Origin: Prinia subflava
Taxonomy: Eukaryota > Chordata > Aves > Passeriformes > Cisticolidae
DNA length: 64,000 nt
Reading direction: 5' to 3'
Assembly: GCF_021018805.1 (NCBI RefSeq)
Contig: NC_086259.1
Location: 15,519,501-15,583,500 of the forward strand
Below, one piece after another: positions 23,601 through 35,199 of the stretch (its first letter is position 1; each line of letters opens with the position of its first letter). The notes beneath the pieces were generated by a model. The model was not told the origin of the DNA, ran no database searches, and saw only the letters and a program-made list of their open reading frames with translations. The position numbers and the translations under genes were made by a program.

Positions 23601-26560
23601 CTGCTCTTATATTCCACAATTCTTTTTTATTTTTTTAACTGCTTGAACTTCAATTATGATTTGTGGCCTACAGATCTTTGACAAGAATAAATCTTACAGT
23701 GTCTAGTCTGACAGACTCAATTTTTGTTTTGAATTGCCTCCTACTTTTCTAGTCGTAGGCACTGTGGTAATTATAGACATAGTCAGTGGATGACAGCCAG
23801 GATATTGTTATTGTAGTCTTTGGTTTAGAGAAAGTATTAATTTCATATTTCAGTTGTTTTACATGCTGTCAGGGTATAACTCTTTCCTTGATTCTAGAGT
23901 ACTGAAAATTAAAAGTTCTGGGCAGTTCTGCTTCAATTCTTCAGCCACATCTGTTTTAATTGCTAGGTTTTATTTCTTTTTATTGGTCTGGCACATGTCT
24001 GTAGGGGCTTATCCTGCAGAAAAATTTTTAGTATGTACTTATATAATCAATTCTAGTGAAAATCAGCAGTTTGAATTGAATATAGTCAATGAATATTTTT
24101 ATGTTTGTATTTAAAAAGGGGAAAAAAGCCTATGGGTGATAGTTCATTATTAGCTTATAAATATAGTATAACTTCCTGCATAATTACAGGTTTTTATAAT
24201 TTTTATAATGCTTTTTGCTTATTTTCCTTTGGATAATTTTCAAAGTACTATTATTCCCTCAAGAGATCTCTAAGAGGCAGAATTTCTGGCTATTAAAGAT
24301 TTGCCATCCCACAAGCAGCAGACTGAGAGTGCCTCCAGGTTATTTATAACTGGATTTTATCTCAGAAAATTAACTAAAGAAGATAAACCAAAATTCTAGG
24401 GGAAAATGCCTTAAACGTCTCATATATTATGCTGTGCTCAAACAGCTATTTTAATTTTAACAGCCTGGCAAGCCCAGTGGAGCTCTTTTTCTGGTTTTGG
24501 GCACAAAATAAGATAACACTTTTTGAATTCCTCCAGGAGATCATCTAAGTGCACTTAAAGTGGAGGCATAAAATATGAGTTTACAATGTGATATATTTAA
24601 GCCTCACATGTTAGTTTAATTGATTTTTTGTGTTTGCTAGTTCTGAGAGCCCCAGAACTCCTAATTTGCCCTTTAAAAAAACACCAGTACATTTTCAAAA
24701 TGTTGCATTAGCGGGCGAGTTGCTCCATTCCACAGAAAGTTTTGTTGTGTTCTGGTTCCTATAACCCTTTCCTGACCACCAGCACTGAATGTTCTGCCAA
24801 GATTTCAGCAGACATATACATTTACATGCCTGCAAAACCCCCTTGGTTTTGGTGGGCCACTCACACGGGTTGGGTTACACATCTGACGTGTGTTCCTAAA
24901 TCAGGGGTGGAGTTTGTCAGCTGGGATTTGGGGGTTGGAATTTGGGGGAAGCAAATGAGGGAAACCAGCGTGCCAAATGCAGAGCACCTCAGCTGGGCTG
25001 CCTGTGAAAATTTAGGTGTCTGATGTGATTAAACTTAAAATAACAAACTCATTTTCTGTCTGACATCCGTTATATTTGAACTTAGGTCTCGCGGGGTGAA
25101 AGGTTATTGCAATAATTTATTGTACCTTATAGTACAATCAGCGTTTAAAAAGGAATGGTGGCTGAAAGGCGTGTTCTATTCTTACTTCAAGAGAAAAATA
25201 CTATCAGATTGCAAGGACTAAAATAGTTGCAGTTTCTAAGTTTGCCTTGTAAATAAAATTATGAGCAAGGGATTTTCAAGATGAGTTTTGGAAGGGAGAA
25301 TGGGCTCCTTTTCTTCACGTTTATAATAATAATGCCTTGCATTTCTGATTATGTCATTGTGATTGCACAGTTGGGTGACCTTTGCAGTTGACAAAATGAT
25401 TAACAATTTCCTCTGGCTTTTGCTTTTAATTATTCACCTGTGTGAAGCAGAGAATGGACTGTATGAGCTGGGGCACATAACGGTGATTGGCTCATATCAG
25501 TGTTAGCTCATGGCAGAAAGGTCAGAACAGCTGCCTTCAGTGTGCTTAGGCTTGGAGAGTACTCCTAAAGAAACTGGCTTTTTATTTATGGAATTGTATT
25601 ATGGAATAATATAAATTGATGCACATATATATTACACATAAGCATACTATGTGTGTATATATATATATAAAATATACAGTATCAATAGGAAGATTTCCAT
25701 AACATCTTGAAAAATTTTAGTCAAGGAAGAATAACAGCTCCCTGTTTCTATAAGGACTTATTTCTACAGCCCCAGCTGCATCACTCCTTCAAGGCACAAA
25801 AACCAAACTGATTTTTGAATTTCAGCTGAAAATTGCAAGAGGAAATTAAGGATCCCATTATCTGCCCACTTAGACTTCTTGTCTTTAATAAGTGAAAGCG
25901 TGGCTAAAAAATATGGCACAGTGTTATCTTCTGCCATATGTATTTTTTTTTCTAAATTATCTAATCTTATAAATATTTGAATAACTTTTGCTCAGAATAA
26001 ACACTTTCCTCTCAGCTTAGCTCTTATGGCTATTGAAACCATAACAATTAGATAAATTAATATTGATTTGCTAAGAAAATGCTTCTTAATCTGTTAGAAT
26101 ATCTCCTACTGTAGTCTAGAACAAAACTTACAAATTCAAAAGGATGTAGATAGCTCTTGACCATTTTCCTGCTGAAAGTAATTCTGGGCAGCTCTGCACA
26201 AAGTTACTGGGCTGTACTTTCTAAATCATAGATCCCACAGAAAAAAATTCCCAAAGGTGCATGAAAGGGAAAGTCAGCTACACATACAGATTAAAACTGA
26301 ACCCTAATATGTATATAACACCCTTTTTTTTTCAGAATTCATTAGATGTAGGGGCTTGGGTGGCTGGAGCAGTGTGATAGAGACTATTTGGAGATATCTG
26401 CTTAGTAGTAACAAGATTAATCTAAATATCAGAAATTTACAAGATTTCCAATTGCTACTAATTTTCCTATTAGAAAGGAAAAGAGCTACTTCTTCAAATT
26501 GCTAATTTGAATTATTGATATGACAAGGAGAGATTATTTTAAACAAATCACTGTGATTTT
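23601..26560. other. AT-rich non-coding stretch
   Basis: No gene is seen. Sequence to about 24,300 may continue old LINE material, but I could not place it. A C/EBP-like 12-base palindrome (TTATTGCAATAA, 25,104-25,115) is followed by a 7-base-arm hairpin (25,119-25,138). An AT dinucleotide tract lies near 25,650. Confidence 0.55.
25649..25669 (+). repeat. Compound (GT)n(AT)n microsatellite
   Basis: Twenty-one bases alternate strictly between purine and pyrimidine: an AT, three GT units, then about six AT units. The neighbourhood (25,621-25,680) is also TA-rich. It is too short to be a strongly mutable locus. Confidence 0.75.
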
Positions 26561-26985
26561 TTGGACAGGAGACAAAGATCTTGCACAAGCTCTGTCAGCT
26601 GCAGGTTGTGGGTTGCAGAGAGGTGCAGCAGAAGCCAAGGGACCCCAGCACATGTGTGGTGTCCACCCAGTCTGGGACAGGACATCTCCCAGCTCTGCTC
26701 ATCGGGCCAGGGCAGAGCAGGGCTGTCCCTGCACACCTCTGCAGGACCTGTGTCTGGAGAGGGGTTGTTCATGGCCCTTGGGGAGGTTTGGCTCCTTCAG
26801 GAGCTGCAGTTCAGGAGGTGTTGGGCTCTGGGTGCACACAGACCCCCTGCTCTGGAGCAGGCTGATGCCTGGAAGTGATGCACAGGGAAGGGATCAGCCC
26901 AGGGGGAAGATGTCTCAGGTTTTCAGCTACCCAGCAGCCCAACTCCTGCTCCGGGTGAGCTGTCTGACAGCCTGAAGTCTGGAAT
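26561..26985. other. GC-rich block without recognisable gene
   Basis: About 425 bases of GC-rich DNA in AT-rich flanks. Three plus-strand frames of 151, 105 and 94 codons and one minus-strand frame of 74 codons are open over the same bases, which argues for low stop density instead of coding. No domain is recognisable. Confidence 0.5.
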
Positions 26986-29900
26986 GAGCAGGTAAATCAT
27001 TTTCCACAATTCTTCCTGCTGAAGAGAATGCATACCTGTGGAGATCTGGTCATGGGGAACACCTCAGTCCAATTTCTTTAATGATAAAAATAAAGTATAG
27101 GGGACATAGATCATTGCATCCATGAATGCAGGCAGTTTTTCTGTGAGGTACAAAGAAAAGTTACCCCTTAGGGAGAGATTTGGCAGAACCTTTTGCTTTG
27201 CAGTGTGTTGGTCCATGATCCACCAGGCTCAGGGCTTCAGGCAGGTGCTCTCTTAGCTGGAGGTAAACTTGGAGAAAAAGACAAAAAGGGAATGAACAGG
27301 ACTTCAGCAAATACAGAAACAGAGATAAGTGTTGTCAGCTTTACATGTACGTATCTTTTCAGCTAGTTAATACAAGTCTCTGTAAATTTATGCCATGCTT
27401 TTGTCCTTCTAGTTGTACACAAGTTCTCAGCATCTAGTATGTGCATTTGACTGAGAACTCTCAGACTTCATGATTTTCCATTTGTCCCTGAAAAAAAAAA
27501 GAAAAGAAAAAAGAGAAAAGAAGAGAAAAGGAAGAAGATGGAAGGCAGGAAGGAGCGCATAAACCAAAATAAAACTGATATTTCATTTGTGTTGTGCTGA
27601 TAGATATTGAGCTCTTTCCATACACTTGAGCATTAAGGGTTTTGCTGAGTGAGCTAGGACACTGTCTCTTTAAGTGTTTAACAGTAATTGGTTCATGTCC
27701 TGGTGTTCATTGAAAATCCTAGACATTTCATGGAAAATCTTCTTAATGAGGGAATGAATTTTTCATTCACATTAGAAAGCTCACTCTGACAAACAATTTC
27801 TAAATAAAACTTTGGCGACATGACATCCCATATTGGACTTGACAAAGAGGACAGGTGCATTAGAATAAAACTGTATGGCGATCCTTCAAGCTGTCAGCCA
27901 TGAATATTTTATTTCTTAATGAATCATCTTTGTGAAATGAACTTTCTTGTTGTAGTGTCAGTGCCATTTACAACAAAAAACCTGCTCCTTTTAAAAGGTG
28001 AACTCCTTAAAGATGCTGATGTCTGCATAAAATACTTAACCCTAGCCAAGGTATTCAGTAAATTTAATAGTGTATTTTTTTTTCCCAAACTGTTTGAAAT
28101 GTAGTCTCATACTACCAGGTGTGACTGTCAAACACAACCTTTTGCAGTTGCAATTTTGTTAACAAAGCCATTATTCAAGGTAGATTAGCAATGGGGTTGA
28201 TCCTTATTAGAAAACAGAGCATACTTGCCTAATTATTGTTTTGATGTTTCCTTTATTTTTAATGGTATATTACATTTATTTATTACTTGTGTGTAATAGT
28301 AGATTTATGTAAAAGACTTTATGTATGGAAATCATTTCTAGCACACAAGAGAAGCCTTCACCCTCTTGTATCCCTGTTCCTTATGATGTGCGCAGAATAA
28401 ATCATAGGCAGTCCTTGTTGGCATTTTTGGGGTATTTTTTCCCCAAAGGTGTGAAATTAGTGGTGGTTGCAGTGGGTGTGAAGAGTGTTCAGAACCTCCT
28501 GCAGCTATGGCCTCCAGTACCCAGGTATCCTCAAACTCTCTTATTTCTTTATTCTAAGAGAATACAAATGTCAGATCAGTTTATTCTTCCTCACAGTTTG
28601 TTTGTCGTAGTAGATTTGAATGTACTGGTTCTGCTAAGAATTTTACATTCATTGAGTTATCTTAAAAGCATATATGTTTCAGCCTTTTCCTTTTGTTCTG
28701 AGAAAGCAGCTTGATTTGGATTCTCTGGGGAAAGCTCAATTTTTATTGATATTAAAAATACCCATTTGATTGCAAACCTCAAAGTGGACTAGATTCAATT
28801 TAATTTACATAATGGTGTCTTCAGGGACAAAGATTGCATGTCCTTTGTGGCATTAGTTGGTGGATGTTTGTTTCTAGCATGTGTCAAGTTCAAATTACAG
28901 GGTTTGTCATTTTACTTATAGGCTAAATGTTTTGACTCCAGGAGATGTGATTATACTCATTGTCTTTGCAGTCCCTGCCCTGTGTCCTTGCTGATACTGG
29001 ATATGTGTGAGGAATTGTCAGCCTGATCTCCATGGAAAGGTTATAAAAGTCAGGAATGGATCCCTTTAGTGCTTCTCTTGCAACCTCCTCCTTGTGTTCC
29101 TGTTTTTTCCTTTCCATGGTGGACTTCTCTCCTTGTGTTAACTTTCCTTCCAAACATCTGTGCTTATTAAGGAGAATTTTCTCAGATTCTCCTCTTGTTG
29201 AAATCAGCAGCATCCTTTCCACTGCCTTTAACTGGAGAAAAGACCAGCTTTCAGAAAGGTTTTATCTCCCTTGGCATTGTCTGCTCACTTCTCTGTGTGG
29301 TCACAAGTAGGGTTTGTGAAATCCTTCATGGGAAAACCTGGGATTGGTTCTTCAGGTTTCACAAGAAAGTGCTCAGACTCCACCCTTGAAGGCTCTGTGT
29401 TTGCAGAATGCCTCTTGTAGATGAATCCTTCTCTCTGCATTAATTAGTGACATCAAAAGTGGGCTGCCTGAGCCAAATGAATTTGACTGAAGTCCCTGAA
29501 CGGGATGTGTGCAGCAGGCTGAGTGTGCACTCAACCCTTTGAGGTGCTTTTGCTGCTTTATTATTGCTTGAGTTCCTGCAGCACCAAAGGGTCATTTTTG
29601 CTTTGAGCATCACAGAAATTCACACCTGGGGTACAAAGGCAGTTCCTGGCTGGAAGTTCACCATCCATGAGCAGCACAGGACACCACCAATGCACTGAGT
29701 GCACAGCAGAGCCTGAAGAAACAAGGACACCATGGTAGATAAATCAGAGTAGGCAGCAGGTTTCAACAAGCCCCAACAGCCTAAATATTCCTTTTGTTGG
29801 TGTGGAATTTTCAAAACGGGTTTAAGGTCGATGAGGGTAGTTCTGTGTGTGTTGGAGGAAGCACTTTTAAAACTTAGAGGCAGTCTGAAAAAGTAAAAAA

Positions 29901-32554
29901 AAAAAGTAAAAAAAGTCAAAGTGCCTCCTGTAGATGCTGGAATCTTCCACAGTGCGTGGGTGGAGGGAAGAATCAGTCTCTGCTGGGACTGATGTGGGAG
30001 GAGGAGGGGGACAGGCTGTGAAGGACTCCCCACTCTGCACTTGGAATGTTGTGTTGTTGTATTGAGTGTTGTATTTCCTTGGGCTGTTGGGAGGGTCTGG
30101 GCTGGCCACACTGAGAGCTGCAATTCACTGGAAATGCACTGATCTTCAAAATTTCTATTGATTTAAATGCAGTTAATGCATGTTTGTGATCAAGGGGCAA
30201 TGATGATAACTCTCTCTTAATCTTCTTTCCCATATCTAATTAAGATCTTAAGGTTTTTTTAAGCATTCTTGCCTTTCTCTTGAAATTTTCAGTCTGTCTT
30301 TATCCTTCTTCAGTTTCTAATTTTACTTGCATTTAAATACTCTTTTTCAGTGGCCCAGCAAGTACTAATCAAATAAACTTTAAAAGATTGCTCCTGATTA
30401 AATTATTTTTTAATAATGAGTTCCTGTTACCAGGGAATACAGAGTTAAAAAGGTGATATCACTAAAATTAATTAGCATGAGACATGCTGGACTGGTAGAA
30501 GTGACTGGATCTTAATCAATAGCAATATGATTACACCCATGCAGAAATTATAAATTATTTAAAACAGTACCCCTAGGTTACTGACTAGTTGCCTTTAAAT
30601 TAAATTCTCTGTCAATAATTGATGCAAAGAATTAATGTGAGAACACCTTCAGTTACTGAAACTTTTTTAAGGTGGCATAAAATATTGAACTGTTGCCTGT
30701 CATTAGCAGCCACCCTGTCTCTTTTGCACAGCATTGTTCTTTACTAAATTGGTGGAGAAGGACCTCCAGAGCATGAAAGATGACTAATGATCCTAATGCT
30801 GTGTTCACTCTTCTTCTAAGGACACTGACACTGAGAAATATAAATTTCGTGGCCAAGGGGAACTAAAAGCTGATGAGACCAGTAAAGCTCCTGGTCCATT
30901 TTGCTGCTGAAGCGGTGAAACGAAATATGTTCTTCCTTGGTTTTTAGATTATGTTAGATGAGGAAGATAAAAGGAAAACAGTCTGGAATTTGCTGATGTG
31001 TAAGTGGTGTTTAGCAGGCTGTTGATTTGTTGTGACTGGTAATTTCCTTCCCTAATGCCCAGTCATAAAGGAGTTAAAAGATTTCCTTCTGTCCCCATCC
31101 TTGGTATAAATTTTTGTTTTCTGTGGTTCAGTGTTTGGGAGCAGCTGGGGTGCATGTGATGTGACTTCTTTCAAGGAGCAGAAAGGAAATATGATAATTG
31201 CAATCTCAGTAACATCAGAGAGGGTGCCAGGCAGGTCCAGTGCATCTGTTGCTGCAATCAGCTGCAATTTCAGTGTGCACACATCCACGTGTGAGATTTT
31301 CATCAACGTTTCATCCCTTCTTTTACTACTGACCATTCTTTTTGCTGTATAAAAGCACTGATTTTTGAGTAAACTAGTAAGCATTTTCTAGGTTAAGGTG
31401 GCATAATTTAGGATAGCGTGTGTATACTTTGAGAGTCAAAAAGAGCTTATAAATACTAAAAAATAAAGAGATACTCATAGTGACATAATTACTATCAAAA
31501 TTGTGCATTTGAAAATATTATTAAACCTCAAGGTCTTATATAAATCAGAATTATTACAGAGACTATTGACATAAACTCACAGAAGCCAGGAAGTTCATGG
31601 ATGGAGCCTGGAGCTGGGAGGGGATGTTTGTTTCTGCTTTTTGGCTTTTGTTTGCTTGCCATGAGAAGCTGGCAAAGCTGCACTGACACGAGGACACAGT
31701 AGAAATTTAAAAAGACAGTCAATCTTATCTTTTGCACTTCCAGTTTGCTCTTTCTTTAAAAATTTTATTTTGTTTCCAGAATACTCATAATTTACATTTT
31801 TATTTTAAATTTGTCCCAGATTTATGTATTAACGCTCAAAAAATGACACTTTTGGAAATTTAGTAAATGAAGACACCAAAATTTTCTTCTTTTGTTTGTT
31901 ACAGCTGTATAAATTGCATGTCAGTGAAGTTTGTTAGTAAAAGACTTTTGGTGTATGCCATGAGCAAGTACAGATTAGGGATGGGGAAAGTGTTAAGAAA
32001 AAGAAATTATTTATTTGCAGACTATTTTAATTGTGTAACAGAGATATGTTAAATATTTACTCATTATAAAATGGTAGCTCTCATTTTCTAACAAAAATTC
32101 TTTGACAAGGTTTGGGGTGAATAGAGTGAATTCAATATTTAGGTCAGCATTTCAGAAAAGGAAATCAAAGCCAAAATCCAGGTGTTGCAGACTCCAGGGG
32201 AAGGGGAAAGATACTTTTCACTGTTTGAAACCTTCAGTCTAAAACCCTTACCCTGCTTCAGCCCCTCTGCATCTTCACCATGGGGAAATGTGGGAATCAC
32301 AAGGGTAAAGATGTTATGAAGTCTTGAGATTTACAATTTTATCCCTGGTGGAAATTTGCCTCCACAGAAATGCCATTTTTTAACATAATTGCCAGAATTT
32401 AGGAGCACAGGAACAGTTTAGCAACATCAGTGAGTCCCTCACCATGAGCAGCTGGACCAAGGACGAACACAGCAGGAAAAAGCAGTGGTGAGGTGGAGAA
32501 ATCAGCAACTTCCAGTCCTCTGATCTCTCCAGGTTGCTGCATCCCCACACAGCA
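26986..32554. other. AT-rich non-coding stretch with purine tract
   Basis: No gene is supported. The longest frame is 167 codons on the minus strand (29,620-30,123). It overlaps two other open frames and encodes a low-complexity FFTFFFYFF-type stretch from an A-rich tract near 29,890-29,920. A pure-purine tract at 27,490-27,538 is listed separately. Confidence 0.58.
27490..27538 (+). repeat. 49-base pure purine tract
   Basis: Every base from 27,490 to 27,538 is A or G: ten A, then A/G-mixed units, including the 10-mer aagagaaaag twice in tandem (27,511-27,530). Long homopurine runs can adopt triplex (H-DNA) structure. No gene lies close enough to suggest a promoter role. Confidence 0.85.
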
Positions 32555-32640
32555 GCTCTGTCCCATTTCTGTGCCTTGCTTTCCTCATCCATGAACAGCA
32601 AATGGGGATGTGAGAGTTATTTAAGAGCTGGGTGGAGTTT
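32555..32640 (-). repeat. MIR/CORE-SINE-like ancient SINE remnant
   Basis: The plus strand reads tctgtgccttgctttcctca (from 32,568), then tccatgaacagc, then aatggggat (32,601). This is close to the reverse complement of the MIR core, where a tgtgcctcagtttcctcatc word precedes a tgtaaaatggggat word, with a few inserted bases here. Outside about 85 bases the match is lost. The strand given is that of the MIR consensus. Confidence 0.5.
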
Positions 32641-34430
32641 TGAAGGTGTAAGACTAACTCTGTGACCTTGTCTATCACCCCTGGGTGGTACCTGTAGCGC
32701 ATGGCTCACTGCAATACAGTGTGCAGTATATTTGCCTTTTTTGTATTACATTCTAGCAAAATTGAAATGGCATTTATATAATTGCAGACAGATCATAAAA
32801 TGCCTTAAATAATGGAGGTTTAAACTCTCCATTAAAAAGTGCAAAACAAACCAAAAGATTCCTGGAAGCCACTGTTTGATCATTTACTGATTTTATCAAA
32901 TGTTAAATAAACGGAACAACAAGGATCTGATTTACCCTGTAGTATTTATGACATTTGATAAGAGTTTGCATTTGAAGACATAGGAAGCTCAGCTGCTATT
33001 ATGTGCTGACAGAATGTGTTTAGTCAGAGTTTCAGTCTAACTAAGCTGTTCTGTGTGCACAGGAAGACACTGTCTGTGTGTAGATCTCAGTAGCTAAAGT
33101 TTCTAATTCATAAAATAACTTCCACCCGTGTTTGTTAAAGTGCATACCAAGCCAACAGACTGTTTGACAGTGTAGCTTCAGCAGCTGATGCTCAGTCTCA
33201 TGCAGCTCAACAGTAGCAGGATAAAAGTTTGTGGTCTGCCTGTAGAGCTGCTTATTCTTCTCTTTATCTGCACTTTCCTTTGCTGTTTTCTTTCTGTTCA
33301 AATTCGAACATCCTGTGTTGGTGTAAAGGCAGCAGAGGTTTCTCCTCACCACGGTGCAAGTGCAGTATCTCCCTACAGAAAAGGTTGTGACATCTCTGCA
33401 GTTTAGTGACTTGGAACCTTCTCTTCCCTCGTTCATTTTTACTCTTCAATCCTTTGGCACTTGCAGAGTGGGAAATTTAACAAATGGTTAGAGATCTTCA
33501 GTCGTGCGTTGGCCCTGACTCGTGTGCAGGAGATTTCACATATATAACTCTTAAGTTGGTGAGCAATTGCTCATTTTATGGTTTTTTAAGCAAGCATGGA
33601 AAATATTTCAGGTTGGATAAAAATTTTGCTCTTGACTGAAATATGAAAAATTTCACTACTTTCCTTCTTTCTCTTTGTATTTTCTTTCACTGCAACACAT
33701 AAATTGCATTTACTTTGTGAAACTAAAATGAGTTTGAACTGGGAAGCCATATTTCAAAACATTAAATAAAAATATATTTGAACTAGAAAATAGAAACATT
33801 AAAGAATAAAAATTAAAAGCCCCATAAATCCCATTTCATCCTTGTCCACTCCTGCTGAGCAAAAGATGACCCCCAAAGAAATGCACCTACTGAAGCAAAA
33901 CGGCTATTCATTTCACTGATGTGAAAATTTCCCAAGTGGAAAATAAAATCTTAGGAAATGTTTTGGTCTTATTTTTCCTGTTCTTATTTGGCTTCACCAT
34001 ACCTGGTAGCAGATAATACATGGTTTTGAGGGCAGCTTTCTATAATATAGTTTGGATTAAAGTTAAACACCCCAATCTGAACATTGTCCTTATTTTTTGG
34101 CTGCAAAATTGGTTAATGTGTCCAGGACAAGCACTGTGACCAGCTCAGCCATCATGCTTGCACAAGCTACTCAAGTGTTTCTTCTGCCTGACTGATTCTG
34201 TGGGAAGATCTGACGGAGGTGGAAAATGCCTTATTAAAGTGGGATGAAATGAAATTAGAAAACAGAACAAGAAGCCTGATTGAAACTGTGTATGACAAGT
34301 GTTGTTTCTGCTTTTAAGAAACTCAAGAAATCAACCTTTTAGACCTCAGAAAGATCTCCAACTTCCCATGCCAAAGATGTTTTGCGAAATTGATGACTAA
34401 ATTTGCCCAGGATTTGTATTTTAATTCTCA
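32641..34430. other. AT-rich non-coding stretch, nothing seen
   Basis: There are only short open frames (at most 131 codons, 33,041-33,436 minus, overlapped by others) with no domain. There are no simple repeats of note. Confidence 0.6.
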
Positions 34431-34800
34431 GAATGTTCATTGACGATCTGATTAATGGGTTATTTCCGTTTATGGTCTGTCTTGAGCTGGTTTTACAGAA
34501 CACAGAGAGAGCAGGTTGTTCTGAAACGGGGGCACATGACCAAGATGAAAGCACACATGAATGCAGAATCCTACGCCGCGGCTGCAGCCGCGTTCTTCCC
34601 GTAACCATGGGCCTGAGGTGATTTACCAGAACACATCTGCACACGTGTACACACGTGAGAACTCGTGTGTGCCATGCATCAGTGTCATTGCTGCTCACCA
34701 AAAACCAAAAAAACCTCAATATGCTTTGCTTGAGTTCTCTCCACAATGACCATAAATACTGGATCGGCGTTAGTGCGCAATATCCGGTTTGGAAAACCAC
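34431..34800. promoter_or_regulatory. CpG-containing patch with twin E-boxes, candidate regulatory element
   Basis: CpG is kept at many points here (gacgatctg, acgccgcgg, acacgtgt, ggatcggcg, tgcgcaatatccgg) although the surrounding DNA is CpG-poor. A 16-base perfect palindrome, CGCGGCTGCAGCCGCG, lies at 34,577-34,592. Two CACGTG E-boxes lie at 34,642-34,647 and 34,652-34,657, starting 10 bases apart. CACGTG binds bHLH factors such as USF, MYC/MAX and CLOCK/BMAL1. A 235-codon minus-strand frame (34,339-35,046) covers the patch but has no recognisable domain. Confidence 0.3.
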
Positions 34801-35199
34801 ACTTGGAGGTCTGATAAATTTGCCAGAGGTAAAAATGGGCTTAAAAGAGATATAAGTACTGCTACTGATAAAAGTAGTAAAAGAAGGCTGTAGAATGGCT
34901 ATTACTATTTTTAATGCATAGTTTTTGAGCAAAAATTCAGTTGTGGGTTGGTCTGGTAGGTGACCTTTTGTAGAGTTTGAATCTTTACAAAGAGAGAGCA
35001 GTTTGCTGCTACCATTAATATTTTTATTTTCACTGCACCCCTCCATGGAAACAACTAATTATTGCCCTGAGAAGCAGGTGTTGGTGTTCCTTTTCACACA
35101 GGAAGAGCAAGTAACAAACAGAGAGCAAAGACTCTCTCAACACCAGCGTTTCACTCCTGGTGCTGCTGAGGTACTTGTGTCATTTCAGAAAGTGTTTCC
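34801..35199. other. Non-coding stretch, nothing seen
   Basis: A transition from AT-rich DNA into the following GC-rich block. No gene, repeat or site is recognised. Confidence 0.6.

Noticed and set aside
23630..24300. Possible continuation of the CR1/L3 copy
   Set aside because: I could not match any landmark word of the family with confidence.
29620..30123. 167-codon minus-strand open frame
   Set aside because: It reads through an A-rich low-complexity tract as a phenylalanine-rich run and overlaps two other open frames; no family similarity.
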